The notes beneath the pieces are model-generated. The model saw only the letters and a program-made list of their open reading frames with translations, was not told the DNA's origin and made no database searches. 34,276 nt of DNA from Archaeoglobaceae archaeon. Its GTDB lineage: Archaea > Halobacteriota > Archaeoglobi > Archaeoglobales > Archaeoglobaceae. Below are positions 15,204 to 24,357 of the stretch, one piece after another; the first letter of the stretch is position 1, and every line of letters begins with the position of its first letter. The position numbers and the translations under genes were made by a program. The stretch covers positions 1-34,276 of the forward strand of contig JANXEF010000010.1 in the NCBI GenBank assembly GCA_025057895.1, written 5' to 3'.

Positions 15204-17001
15204 ATGTTATCATGAGGAGTAAGAAGATGTGCTTCAATCCAGCTTCAACTCTCCCCTCTCCCATTATTCCTCCAGCTAAACCTGAAAAAATGGCTATGAG
15301 CAGAGAAGTCTCCATGAATATTTTCTCTAATTCTATGAGATCTAAATAGGCGAACTGAGATGGAGTTGATGCTAAAACAGAGAACATGTTATTCATCAAA
15401 ACGAATGTTGTATACAAGAATACGCCGAAAGCGAGATATATTATTATTAAATATGTGCTCATTATACCTCGAAGTCTCTCTCTAATTTCTATTTCAAGAG
15501 TTGAAAAAATCGAAGCTGTGTAGAGAGCATCCTTAATACTCGGAGAAACCTCTATTGCTTTGACGAGCATCGATATAGCTTTTTGAAATATTCCGCTTCT
15601 TATCCTTTTTTCGAGTTTTAAAAAAGCTTTTGTCACGAGTTCGCCCCATTCGAGCTCTCTTTTAATTATCTTTATCTCCTTACTAACCAAACTTGCCTTA
15701 GAATCTCCAATATTCTTTAAAACCTCTATAACGTTTAATCCAGCCTCGTTCAAGGAAGCAAACTGCTTTAAGAATTCCGGAAGCTCTTTTTCAGCTCTTT
15801 TTATCAACCTTTCTCTGTATTCAACGAAGAATACTAAAGGTATGCCAATTGCAAGAAAAGTTGAGAAAAGAAGATAATCGAATTCCATTTTATCATAGAA
15901 GATGAGGAAAAAGATAAGTCCAGGCGTTAAGAAATAAAATGCTATGTGTTTTATTTCCAAAACATAGGGTTCCTCAAAAACTGGATAGAGCAGGAAGTTC
16001 TTAATTGAGTTGTAAACTCTTTTTAACTTCTTAAATCTGAAATTAGGTCTTCTTTGCGAAATAGGAGCATTTATATGTTCTTTCTCGATTACAACTTTTC
16101 TGAATTCTCTGCTCTCTTTTAGAGATGATGAATGAGCTATCCAGAGAACGATCAATGAACCTATAGGTAGCATGGTGTATGCAAAAATTCTATAAAGGTT
16201 GAAAGAAGATGCTCCGAGTAGGTTAAAAACAACCAAGATTATGAGAAGAAAGAGTGGTGCTACTATAAAAAGTGTTAAGTATATTTCTGCAAGTATTTGC
16301 ATGGATTCTACAAATATGGTGTAATTCCTTTCTTTTTCCATGAAGAACTGTTCTGATTTTGCTTTTAGGTAGTTAATAACACTTCCACTGCCACGATAGA
16401 CGTCTATCAAGTTTTCAAGGAAAAACTTTAGCTTTTCCGATGGTGTCGTATCTGCAACGTATCTAATCGCACTTTCAAGATCACCAAGTTCAGCAAGTAC
16501 GGAAATTCTTTCAAATTCAACACTAACCTCTCCAAAAAGTGTTCGGTTTTCTGCTATGAATTTAAAAGCTGAAATCAAAGGTACATTACCTTTTACCATT
16601 CCAAGCATCATGTTAACAGCATGGGGCAGTGATGAATCTATCTTGCCTTTTCTCGAATTTGCAACATAGTATGGATATGCGAGTATCAAATAACGAGTTA
16701 TGGAGAAGATCAAAATGGAAAAGATTGTTGTGATTGCAATCTGGAACTGCCAAAGCTCGATTTCAAAAAAGTAAATGAAATATATGTTTAGAAGATTTCC
16801 CGCATAGATCAGTCCAATATAAAATAAGAACCATCCAAAAACCATAGCAATTAGAGCGTAAAGAATGGATGAAGAGAGGAGTTCAGCCAAAGTTATCTTT
16901 AACCTTGAGCTTTCAAGAGTTTTTTTGATATCTTTATACTTTTCCGGGTTTTTCTCTATTTTTTTTCTGAAATATGTTTTCAAAGCATTTGTAACTCTCA
17001 T
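15178..17001 (-). CDS. Type IV pilus/type II secretion platform protein (TadC/ArlJ/GspF family)
   Basis: The 607-residue integral membrane protein has the doubled archaeal T2SSF layout. Each half contains a soluble helical module (LPHAVNMMLGMVKGNVPLI at ~125-143 and ELPEFLKQFASLNEAGLNVI at ~400) followed by hydrophobic helices; about nine or ten helices in total, ending ITYVFFKFVV. Such proteins form the membrane platform on which the ATPase drives pilin assembly. The gene overlaps the upstream ATPase by 4 bp. Archaeal pilus and archaellum platforms are usually paired with this ATPase and with class III pilins, but no pilin with a KG/Q cleavage motif appears in the window. Confidence 0.9.
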   Translation of the reverse strand: MRVTNALKTYFRKKIEKNPEKYKDIKKTLESSRLKITLAELLSSSILYALIAMVFGWFLFYIGLIYAGNLLNIYFIYFFEIELWQFQIAITTIFSILIFSITRYLILAYPYYVANSRKGKIDSSLPHAVNMMLGMVKGNVPLISAFKFIAENRTLFGEVSVEFERISVLAELGDLESAIRYVADTTPSEKLKFFLENLIDVYRGSGSVINYLKAKSEQFFMEKERNYTIFVESMQILAEIYLTLFIVAPLFLLIILVVFNLLGASSFNLYRIFAYTMLPIGSLIVLWIAHSSSLKESREFRKVVIEKEHINAPISQRRPNFRFKKLKRVYNSIKNFLLYPVFEEPYVLEIKHIAFYFLTPGLIFFLIFYDKMEFDYLLFSTFLAIGIPLVFFVEYRERLIKRAEKELPEFLKQFASLNEAGLNVIEVLKNIGDSKASLVSKEIKIIKRELEWGELVTKAFLKLEKRIRSGIFQKAISMLVKAIEVSPSIKDALYTASIFSTLEIEIRERLRGIMSTYLIIIYLAFGVFLYTTFVLMNNMFSVLASTPSQFAYLDLIELEKIFMETSLLIAIFSGLAGGIMGEGRVEAGLKHIFLLLMITYVFFKFVV

Positions 17002-18500
17002 ATGATTCGCGAAAAAGCGAGTTCTGGATTGCGATAGTAGGCATGGATTAGTTTTGTAAAATCTTTGTAATCTCTAATATCTCTTTTTATCATCCATTCT
17101 AGATACTTCTTTCTCCTTTCTAGCTCTTCAAAAACATCATCTCCTCTTGATAGAGCTATTTTCTCGAGATTTTTTGGAAAACTGACTTGAATATGCTCAT
17201 CTTTCTTTGGGTCCCATTTTAAAAATTGATTTACTAGTAGATTTTTATCCACGGGGTCGACTCCAAGGATTTCATTGACTTCTCTAGTTCTTCTTATTCT
17301 TTTTCCCTGTCTTAGATAAGTGTTTTGAACGAGAACGACGTTAAGAAATTGGAGCATGCTTCTCGGAACGTTTAAAGGATCATTCTCAAATCGATAGACC
17401 ATCTGATTTATGTCACCTGCGTGAAAAGTAGAATAACTTGCATGTCCAGTTGACATTGCCTGAAAAAGTGTTAGTGCTTCTTTACCTCTAACTTCCCCTA
17501 CTACGATGTAATCGGGTCTTTGTCGGAGGGTTGCTTTCAGAAGATCATACATATCTATCTCACGTTCTCCAATTCCAGTCCTAGTAACTTGGGCAAGCCA
17601 ATTTTCATGGTAGAGCTTTATCTCCCTTGTATCTTCAATCGAAACAACTTTTGCTTCTGGAGGTACAAACATGAGCATTGCGTTTAAAGTTGTTGTTTTA
17701 CCACTCGCAGTTTCACCTACTATGATTGCGGAAAGTTTATGTTCTATCATAAGCCACAGATATGTCATGATGTCTAAAGGTACAGTTCTAGACCTTATGA
17801 GATCCAGAGGTGTTAGGGGTCTTGTTGTGAATTTCCTTATCGTAAAGCTCGAACCTCTTGGTGTAACTTCTGTGCCATAAGTGGCTTGTAATCTGCTTCC
17901 ATCAGGTAGTGTCGCATCTACGATTGGATTCGCAACTGAAATATGTTTATTGCTTCTCTGGGTAAGTAAAAGTACCGTTCTGTCAAGTGTTTGTCTTCCA
18001 AGCTTTATGTTTGTCTCGAGATATCCATAGTCTTTGTGATATACAAAGATAGGTACTTCATAACCATCACAGGAAATATCTTCGATGTTGGGATCTAGCA
18101 TCAAGGCTTCGATGACGCTGTAACCAAAAAATTCTCGGAAAAAATAGTATAGCATCTTTGTGTATAGCTCATCACTAGTCTCTATTCCATGTTCTTTCAT
18201 CAGTCTCTCTACAGCTTTTAGAAGATTTTCTATTCTCTGCTCTAACTCTTTAGAAACATCGGAAAGAGATAGAATTCGCCTTAGATCGTAGATCATAGAT
18301 GACAGAATATGAACCTCTTCAACGCTAAGCGATGGTTCTATTACGTGGTATTTCAGTCTGCTCTCTTCCATATCTTCTACTATCACAATTCTTATAAATG
18401 GATCAGCAACGTAGTAATCACTTACAACGTTCTTTAAATTCAACTCTTCTCTTATCTCCGCCTTCGTTAGTTCTCTGAGAATTCTGTATCTTTCAACCAT
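16998..18500 (-). CDS. Type IV pilus/secretion ATPase (GspE/VirB11 family)
   Basis: The 500-residue protein has an N-terminal domain followed by the secretion ATPase core. Walker A is GETASGKTT (262-270), the aspartate box is VVSIEDTREIKLYHENW, Walker B is YIVVGEV (331-337), and the His box region is GHASYSTFHAGD. It is the motor for pilus, archaellum-like or secretion fibre assembly, acting with the platform protein coded just downstream (4-bp overlap). A TATA box at 18521-18530 is centred 26 nt before the ATG, so the message is leaderless. Sequence alone does not show whether this is an adhesion pilus, uptake or secretion system; the window has no archaellum genes. Confidence 0.94.
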   Translation of the reverse strand: MVERYRILRELTKAEIREELNLKNVVSDYYVADPFIRIVIVEDMEESRLKYHVIEPSLSVEEVHILSSMIYDLRRILSLSDVSKELEQRIENLLKAVERLMKEHGIETSDELYTKMLYYFFREFFGYSVIEALMLDPNIEDISCDGYEVPIFVYHKDYGYLETNIKLGRQTLDRTVLLLTQRSNKHISVANPIVDATLPDGSRLQATYGTEVTPRGSSFTIRKFTTRPLTPLDLIRSRTVPLDIMTYLWLMIEHKLSAIIVGETASGKTTTLNAMLMFVPPEAKVVSIEDTREIKLYHENWLAQVTRTGIGEREIDMYDLLKATLRQRPDYIVVGEVRGKEALTLFQAMSTGHASYSTFHAGDINQMVYRFENDPLNVPRSMLQFLNVVLVQNTYLRQGKRIRRTREVNEILGVDPVDKNLLVNQFLKWDPKKDEHIQVSFPKNLEKIALSRGDDVFEELERRKKYLEWMIKRDIRDYKDFTKLIHAYYRNPELAFSRII

Positions 18501-18520
18501 TAAAAATTTTTTTAGCCCTT

Positions 18521-18530
18521 GATTATTTAT
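18521..18530 (-). promoter_or_regulatory. TATA box of the pilus-like operon
   Basis: The minus strand reads AGATAAATAATC, centred ~26 nt before ATG 18500. This predicts a leaderless transcript for the three-gene operon. Confidence 0.5.
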
Positions 18531-18635
18531 CTTTTACTACTACAAATGAAAGTGGTAGAGATTTAAGCTAGTAAAATTGGGATCCAGGATTACTTAATAA
18601 TGATTTTGGAAAATTTTGAGCTGTATAAAACAATC

Positions 18636-19910
18636 TCATGGAACAAGTCTCGTCCTATCTCGAGGAAATAGCATCGCCTCTCTTATATTACTCAATCCGA
18701 GCATTGCCATGATGAGTCTCTCGAGTCCGAGTCCCCAACCAGCGTGCGGAGGTATACCGTAACGAAAAGCCTTTAGATAGAATTCGAAACTCTCTGGATA
18801 TAGATTCCTCCTCTTTATGTTTTCCAGTAGCTTCTCATATCTATGCTCTCTTTGCGCTCCACTGGCGATTTCAATGTATCCATACATAAGATCAAAACTC
18901 TTACATATTCTATCATCTTCAAAGGGCATTACATAGAATGGTTTGATCTTTGTAGGCCACTCTGTTATAAAGTAAAATCCACCTATTTCATTTCCGATCG
19001 TTTTTAACGCTTGTAAATCTAAATCTTCTCCCCAAGGGATCTTGTTTTCGAGGATCTTGATAGCTTCTGTATATGTTATCCTTTTGAAAGGAGTTTTGGG
19101 AACTTCTAATTCTATTTCTAGAGTTTTGAGCTGTTTTTCACATTTTTCTATTACATTTCCATATACCTTTTTGACCATCTCTTCTAGAATTTCCATGACT
19201 CCCTCGTGATCTACGAAGCTCATTTCTATGTCTACAGATGTCGCCTCGTTCAAATGTCTCGTGGTGTTATGTTCTTCAGCTCTAAAAATTGGTCCAATTT
19301 CGAAAACTTTCTCTAAACCAGCCGACATTAGTATCTGTTTGTATAACTGGGGACTTTGGTTAAGAAAAGCTTCTCTCTCAAAATAACTGATTGGAAAGAG
19401 TTCTGTTCCACCTTCAGTTGCAGTTGAGACTATTTTTGGAGTATGAACTTCGATGAAACCCCTATTACTGAGAAAGTCTCGGATACTCTTCGATATCTGA
19501 GATTTTATTCTAAAAATAGAAGAAACTTTTGGTCTTCTTAAATCCATAAAGCGGTTGTCAAGTCTTGTTTCTAGATCTGCGGGAACTTTTTCAGTCACTT
19601 CTAAAGGCAAAGGTGAATGACTCTCACTTAGAATTTCAAAAATATCTGGAATTATTTCAAATCCGTTCGGAGCTTTATCCTCTCTTTTAACAATTCCTTC
19701 AACCTTAATAACACTCTCTCGACTAATCTTCTTTGCTTTCTTGAACATTTCTAGATTAACTGTTTTTTTTGGCAATGTGATCTGAATAAAACCATCTCGA
19801 TCTCTGATAACGATGAAAACGAGTCCTCCAAGGTCTCTAACTTCATGAACCCATCCGGCAATTATTACTCTCTCTCCATCCATCTCTGGTTTGATCTCTG
19901 TAGATCGCAT
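18636..19910 (-). CDS. aspS: Aspartyl-tRNA synthetase, archaeal type
   Basis: It charges tRNA-Asp; many archaeal forms also charge tRNA-Asn (non-discriminating). Residues ~1-100 are the OB-fold anticodon-binding domain ([20 protein letters not shown]). The class II catalytic core follows: [21 protein letters not shown], the motif 2 region [20 protein letters not shown], and motif 3 [16 protein letters not shown]. It ends [12 protein letters not shown], standard for the archaeal/eukaryal group, at a normal 424 residues. A TATA-like GTTAAAAACT (~19935-19942) is ~26 nt upstream of the ATG, suggesting a leaderless message. Whether an AsnRS or GatCAB exists elsewhere decides discrimination; it cannot be seen here. 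Confidence 0.96.
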   Translation of the reverse strand: MRSTEIKPEMDGERVIIAGWVHEVRDLGGLVFIVIRDRDGFIQITLPKKTVNLEMFKKAKKISRESVIKVEGIVKREDKAPNGFEIIPDIFEILSESHSPLPLEVTEKVPADLETRLDNRFMDLRRPKVSSIFRIKSQISKSIRDFLSNRGFIEVHTPKIVSTATEGGTELFPISYFEREAFLNQSPQLYKQILMSAGLEKVFEIGPIFRAEEHNTTRHLNEATSVDIEMSFVDHEGVMEILEEMVKKVYGNVIEKCEKQLKTLEIELEVPKTPFKRITYTEAIKILENKIPWGEDLDLQALKTIGNEIGGFYFITEWPTKIKPFYVMPFEDDRICKSFDLMYGYIEIASGAQREHRYEKLLENIKRRNLYPESFEFYLKAFRYGIPPHAGWGLGLERLIMAMLGLSNIREAMLFPRDRTRLVP

Positions 19911-20030
19911 GAAAAGAGAAATGAGAACAGTTTTTAACTCTATCGTAATATTTTCATTTCTTTTTAGTTTTTTAACTTTTAAAACATCCTTTTTTCACTT
20001 GAATCACATGTAAACAAGAAAAATTGATCT

Positions 20031-21971
20031 CTATTTAACTCTTGTCCCAACTTCTACTTCTTTCTCTGGAATCAACAAAAAAGCCTTACCATCTGCATCT
20101 GCAGCGAGAATCATTCCTTTGCTTTCGACACCCATTATTCTTGCTGGTTTTAGGTTTGTTAGAACTACTACAAGCTTGCCAAGTAGTTCCTCTGGTTTGT
20201 GATTTTCCGCTATTCCAGCAACTATCTGTCTTCTTTCGTTTCCAATGTCAACAATAAATTTCAGTAGTTTTTTGCTCTTTTCAACTCTTTCTACACTTAA
20301 AATTTTTCCAATTCTTATATCAAGCTTTTTAAAATCTTCAATTGAAATCTCTGGTTTTTCTGCAAATCTATCCAGTAGTGCCATCTTCAAATTTTCTAGA
20401 TCTTTTTCCTCTATCTTTTCAAAGGGTAACTCTAACTTCATGATTTTTAATTCTTTCTCAACTTTTGTTGCATCCTCTATTGAGCAGCTTTTTAAATTCA
20501 TTTCAATAGCTTTTCCTATCTTTTCCATGCTTTTTGGCATTACCGGGTAGCTAAAAATTATCAGTGCTTTTGCTATCTGAAGAGCATTAGCGACTATTTT
20601 CATCGCTCTCTCTTTGTCAGATTTTATTATCTCCCAGGGCTTTGAGTTCTGGAAATAGGTATTCCCGAAACTTGCAAGTTCCATTATTGCATCAGTTGCA
20701 CTCTTGAACTCCCATTTTCTTATAGCTTCGACTATTCTTTCCTTTGATTTTGCAATTCTTTCGATTATTTCTCTATCGACCACCATTTTCACAGTTCCAA
20801 AGTTTTTCCAAGAAAAGCTCATGATTCGAAAGAGAAAATTTCCTAGAGTTGCTATTACCTCATTGTTAATTTTTTCTCTGAATACGTCCCATGAAAAGTT
20901 CAAATCTTTTTCATGACTCGTGTAGTTCACTATGTAATACCTAAGATAATCTGGGTTGAATCCAGCTCTCAGATACTCATCTTCAACCCATACAACATAA
21001 CCTCTACTCTTTGAAAAAGTTTTTCCCTCAATTTTTACCATGCCACTTGCAACTATGGCATTTGGTAGAGCATAGTTTGCAGCCCTAAGCATCGCAGGCC
21101 AGAAAATGCAGTGATGATAAGCAATGTCCAGTCCTATGAAGTGGATGATCTCAGCATCTCCTTTTAACCAGATATCTTCCCATTCTCTAGTGAATTTTTC
21201 TGTGAAGCTTATGTAGCCAATGGGCGCATCGACCCATACGTATAAGACAAGGGTTTCATCTAATGGAAATCTTACTCCCCAATCTAGGTCTCGAGTTATA
21301 CACCAATCTTTTAGATTTTCAACCCACTCTTTTGCATAGTTTATCGCGTTCTCTGTTCCAGAAAGATTTGATAGATAGTATTTAATAAAATCCTGAAAAG
21401 CTGTAAGCTTAAAGAAATAATGTTTTCTCTTTTTAAAAATCGCTATGTTTCCACATAGCTTGCATCTAGGTTCTAGGATCTCTCCAGGCTCTAGATGTCT
21501 CCCACAGCCCTGGTCACACTCATCACCTCTTGCAGGTGATTTACAGTATGGACAAATACCTTCTACATATCTATCCGGCAAAAAACGATTGCATTTTTCG
21601 CAGAAGGCTAGTTCGACTTCTTTACTGTAAACATATCCTTTTTCAATCAATCTATTGACTATTTCTTTTGTACGTTCATGATGATAATATTCAGTTGTTT
21701 TTCCAAAAAAGTCAAAACTTATCTCCATCTCCTTAAAAACACGCATAAAATGCTCGTGATATTTTTCTACAAGTTCTTTTGGACTTATACCTTCTTTTTC
21801 AGCGTTAACAACAATCGGAGTTCCATGACAATCACTACCGCAGATGAAGATAACTTTTTCATTCATCATTCTGAGAAAACGAACATAAACATCTGCGGGA
21901 ACATATGTGCGAAGATGTCCAATATGGAGCTTGCCATTAGCATAAGGCAATCCGCATGTCACGAGCTTCAT
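20031..21971 (-). CDS. metG: Methionyl-tRNA synthetase with fused C-terminal tRNA-binding domain
   Basis: The 646-residue class I synthetase has HIGH at 16-19 (KLHIGHLRT). Two zinc-knuckle CxxC pairs lie in CEKCNRFLPDRY...CPYC and CDQGC...CKLCG. WVDAPIGYISF and the KMSKS variant TFSKSRGY complete the active site, with a helical anticodon-binding domain after them. Residues ~535-646 form an EMAPII/Trbp111-like domain (KKLDIRIGKILSVERVEKS, NLKPARIMGVESKGMILAA). In some archaea this domain is a separate protein; here it is fused. The TATA box (minus strand of 21991-22000, GATATTTAAC) predicts a leaderless message. The gene is divergent from the Ni/Co transporter. Confidence 0.97.
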   Translation of the reverse strand: MKLVTCGLPYANGKLHIGHLRTYVPADVYVRFLRMMNEKVIFICGSDCHGTPIVVNAEKEGISPKELVEKYHEHFMRVFKEMEISFDFFGKTTEYYHHERTKEIVNRLIEKGYVYSKEVELAFCEKCNRFLPDRYVEGICPYCKSPARGDECDQGCGRHLEPGEILEPRCKLCGNIAIFKKRKHYFFKLTAFQDFIKYYLSNLSGTENAINYAKEWVENLKDWCITRDLDWGVRFPLDETLVLYVWVDAPIGYISFTEKFTREWEDIWLKGDAEIIHFIGLDIAYHHCIFWPAMLRAANYALPNAIVASGMVKIEGKTFSKSRGYVVWVEDEYLRAGFNPDYLRYYIVNYTSHEKDLNFSWDVFREKINNEVIATLGNFLFRIMSFSWKNFGTVKMVVDREIIERIAKSKERIVEAIRKWEFKSATDAIMELASFGNTYFQNSKPWEIIKSDKERAMKIVANALQIAKALIIFSYPVMPKSMEKIGKAIEMNLKSCSIEDATKVEKELKIMKLELPFEKIEEKDLENLKMALLDRFAEKPEISIEDFKKLDIRIGKILSVERVEKSKKLLKFIVDIGNERRQIVAGIAENHKPEELLGKLVVVLTNLKPARIMGVESKGMILAADADGKAFLLIPEKEVEVGTRVK

Positions 21972-21990
21972 AGCTCAAGAAATGTTTTTG

Positions 21991-22000
21991 GTTAAATATC
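21991..22000 (-). promoter_or_regulatory. TATA box of metG
   Basis: GATATTTAAC on the minus strand is ~25 nt before ATG 21971, predicting a leaderless transcript. Confidence 0.5.
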
Positions 22001-22013
22001 TTTGCTTGATCGG

Positions 22014-22041
22014 TTATCTATAAAAATTTAACACTAGATAA
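22014..22041. promoter_or_regulatory. NikR-like inverted repeat TTATCTA-N14-TAGATAA
   Basis: Perfect seven-base half-sites with a 14-base spacer span 28 bp, the same overall length and two-turn geometry as the E. coli NikR operator (GTATGA-N16-TCATAC). It ends ~10 bp upstream of the TATA box of the Ni/Co transporter gene and lies on the upstream side of metG. The half-site sequence differs from the bacterial one. The operator role is inferred. Confidence 0.45.
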
Positions 22042-22051
22042 TAAGAATGAA

Positions 22052-22060
22052 AAAATTTAT
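22052..22060 (+). promoter_or_regulatory. TATA box of the Ni/Co transporter operon
   Basis: AAAATTTAT is centred ~28 nt before ATG 22084, predicting an essentially leaderless message. It lies just downstream of the inverted repeat at 22014-22041. Confidence 0.45.
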
Positions 22061-22083
22061 CAACCGAGTTAATCACAAAAAGT

Positions 22084-22977
22084 ATGCATATTCCTGATGG
22101 ATATTTAGATTTAAGTATTGCAGCTTTATTTTTTATTCTCAGCATAGCTGTTATTGGCTACTCGATTTTTAAGCTTAAAAATGAAAAGCTCACTTCACTC
22201 TTTGGAATTCTCTCTGCGGCAATATTTGCAGCTCAGATGCTAAATTGGCCAATTCCTGGTGGTACTTCGGCACACTATGTTGGTGGAAGTCTTGCAGGAA
22301 TACTTCTTGGCCCCTATGCCGGATCTTTGGCAATGGCGATAGTTCTAACAATTCAAACCTTAGTCTTTAACGATGGTGGTATCACCGCATGGGGAGCTAA
22401 CGTTTGGAACATGGCTGTTGTGAACGTCTTTATTGGTTACTACACATACAGAGCCCTTCAGAAAATTGACAGAGTTCTTGCTTCTTTCATTGCTGGTTGG
22501 ATTGGAATAACAGTTGCTGCAATTTTTGCTGGAATGCAAATCGGGCTATCGACGAGTTTTGCATATGGGTTAAGCATAACGGTTCCAGTCATGGGTATAT
22601 GGCACGCTATCCTTGGAGTAATAGAGGGAGTCATAACAGCTGGTGTGATTGGATACATAGCGACGAGAAGGATGGATTTTCTTGAAAAGAAAGAAACTGG
22701 TAAAAAATCTTCTGCATTGGTTTTTATCATGATTGTATTATCTCCTGTTTTTGCTTACCTTGCAGAAGAAGTAGGCTACTCGGAGCCGATGGAAAACGCA
22801 GCAAAAATACTTGAACTTGAGGAAATGAGAATATTTGAGGGAATATTTCCAGATTATACTTTTCCGGGTTTCGATCCCTATATTGGAGCTCTTATAAGTG
22901 GTTCCATCGGAGTTTTAGTGGTATTAGCTATTTCGCTTGCGATAAGATATGCATATTCTTCTCGAAAAAACCCTTAA
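22084..22977 (+). CDS. cbiM: Nickel/cobalt ECF transporter substrate-binding component, CbiM/NikM type with C-terminal PDGLE/CbiN-like part
   Basis: The mature N-terminus MHIPDGYLD supplies the amine, His2 and backbone ligands that bind Ni2+ or Co2+ in this family. PIPGGTSAHYVGG (~56-68) adds the conserved histidine. About six hydrophobic helices make up residues 10-190. From ~195 a second module contains a helix, a periplasm-like loop (GYSEPMENA...IFEGIFPDYTFPGFD) and a final helix (~270-290). It resembles the CbiN/PDGLE partner fused to CbiM. The next gene, cbiQ, overlaps by 29 bp, and cbiO follows, so the whole ECF transporter is encoded. Ni versus Co cannot be decided from sequence; CobN-like and corrinoid genes would favour Co, hydrogenases Ni. 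Confidence 0.9.
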   Translation: MHIPDGYLDLSIAALFFILSIAVIGYSIFKLKNEKLTSLFGILSAAIFAAQMLNWPIPGGTSAHYVGGSLAGILLGPYAGSLAMAIVLTIQTLVFNDGGITAWGANVWNMAVVNVFIGYYTYRALQKIDRVLASFIAGWIGITVAAIFAGMQIGLSTSFAYGLSITVPVMGIWHAILGVIEGVITAGVIGYIATRRMDFLEKKETGKKSSALVFIMIVLSPVFAYLAEEVGYSEPMENAAKILELEEMRIFEGIFPDYTFPGFDPYIGALISGSIGVLVVLAISLAIRYAYSSRKNP

Positions 22978-23680
22978 AAATGCTTCTAATTATTTTCAGA
23001 ACTTTTTAATTCAAGAATATCAGAATCCGTGCATCTTTCACAGGATAGATGCGAGGATAAAGTTCATATCTGTTATCATCTTCGTCATCCTTGCAGTCTC
23101 TACTTTTGAACTCAGAAAACTTTTTTTCCTTCTCTTTTCCATTCTTGGGATTTCTAAAATATTTGGACTTAGTATTAAAAAACTCCTTCTTAGAATCTGG
23201 ATTTTTACGGCTTTTTCTTTCATAATAGTTTTACCTTTGATCTTTTCAAATTCTCTATATCCTTTTATTTTCACACTTCGCGTCTTCATCTCTCTCCTAG
23301 CTGTTCAGATGCTCATAATGAGTACCAATTTTTTTGAACTATGTATAGCTATGAGATCTCTCAAAGTTCCAGAAATATTTGTACAAGCTCTCTGGCTATC
23401 CTATCGCTATATAATTGTTCTTTTTCAAGATATAATCAACGTTTTGCTTGCAAGAGAGAGTAGAAGAGTTGCAAGAAGTAGCCATTATGAGATATGGAAA
23501 AAAGGTGGTGAATCTATTGGCCTCTTTTTCCTTAGAAACATCGAGAAGTCTGAAAGATTACAGCTTGCAATGCTCTCGCGTGGTGAAAAAATAGTTTCGG
23601 GAGATAGTGATTTTGGTACTCTCGAAATTTCTTATATAGCGATAGTAGCATTCATAACTTTGTGGTGGATTATGCTGTAG
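22949..23680 (+). CDS. cbiQ: ECF transporter transmembrane (T) component, CbiQ family
   Basis: The 243-residue membrane protein links metal-binding CbiM to the ATPase. HRIDARIKFISVIIFVILAVSTF near the N-terminus is the conserved family start. Four or five hydrophobic helices follow. The two coupling-helix motifs are recognisable in LLARESRRVARSS (~166-178) and LQLAMLSRGEK (~205-215); each contains the A-R-S/R-G-like arginine that touches CbiO. The start at 22949 overlaps cbiM by 29 bp; an initiation just before DARIKF would be too short, so I keep the first ATG. It overlaps cbiO by 19 bp. Confidence 0.9.
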   Translation: MHILLEKTLKNASNYFQNFLIQEYQNPCIFHRIDARIKFISVIIFVILAVSTFELRKLFFLLFSILGISKIFGLSIKKLLLRIWIFTAFSFIIVLPLIFSNSLYPFIFTLRVFISLLAVQMLIMSTNFFELCIAMRSLKVPEIFVQALWLSYRYIIVLFQDIINVLLARESRRVARSSHYEIWKKGGESIGLFFLRNIEKSERLQLAMLSRGEKIVSGDSDFGTLEISYIAIVAFITLWWIML

Positions 23681-24357
23681 TTGCAAAGGAAATAAGTTAT
23701 CGATATCCAGATGGAAGCTTGGGAGTTGAAAGAGTAAATCTAAAAATTGATAGAGGTGAAAAAGTCGCGATTATCGGTGAGAACGGTAGTGGAAAATCTA
23801 CTCTCATCTTTCTACTTTCTGCTCTTTTGAAACCGAGTGAAGGAGAAGTTAATGTTCTTGGTTTCACGACTAGAGAGATTGAAGAGATAAGGAAAAGAGT
23901 TGGTGTTGTTTTCCAGAATCCAGACGATTTTCTTTTTAATCCTACGGTTAGAGATGAACTCCTTTATGTTCCAAGACAACTGGGAATGAGTAGGGAGGAG
24001 ATGGATTATATCTTAAGAGAGTTCTCAGAGTTGTTTGGTTTAAAAGAGATCTTACACAAACCACCATTCAGATTAAGTGGTGGAGAGAAAAAAAAAGTTG
24101 AAATCGCGAGCGTTCTAGTTTATAAGCCTGAAATTATTTTCTTTGATGAACCAACGGCTAACGTTGATGCTAAAACTAGGAAAATAGTTAAAGAGTTAAT
24201 CAAGTGCTATCAAGGAACTGTAATAGTTGCAACTCATGAGATGGATGTTGCAAAGATTTGTGAAAGGGTTCTGATCATGAAAAGAGGTAAAATCATTGCA
24301 GATTCAAATTTTAAATCAATAGATGACAGAATTCTTGAAATCGCTGGGCTTATTTAG
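23662..24357 (+). CDS. cbiO: ECF transporter ATPase, CbiO family
   Basis: The 231-residue ABC ATPase powers the Ni/Co importer. Walker A is GENGSGKST, the Q-loop region is VVFQNPDDFLFNPTV, the ABC signature is LSGGEKKKVEIA, Walker B is IIFFDEPTANVD and the switch His is in VATHEMDV. The start is GTG at 23662 (an adjacent GTG at 23665 is equally possible); both lie within the cbiQ end, so translation is coupled. A single ATPase gene suggests a homodimer. The 3' end overlaps the convergent MBL hydrolase by 8 bp. Confidence 0.95.
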   Translation: MVDYAVVAKEISYRYPDGSLGVERVNLKIDRGEKVAIIGENGSGKSTLIFLLSALLKPSEGEVNVLGFTTREIEEIRKRVGVVFQNPDDFLFNPTVRDELLYVPRQLGMSREEMDYILREFSELFGLKEILHKPPFRLSGGEKKKVEIASVLVYKPEIIFFDEPTANVDAKTRKIVKELIKCYQGTVIVATHEMDVAKICERVLIMKRGKIIADSNFKSIDDRILEIAGLI

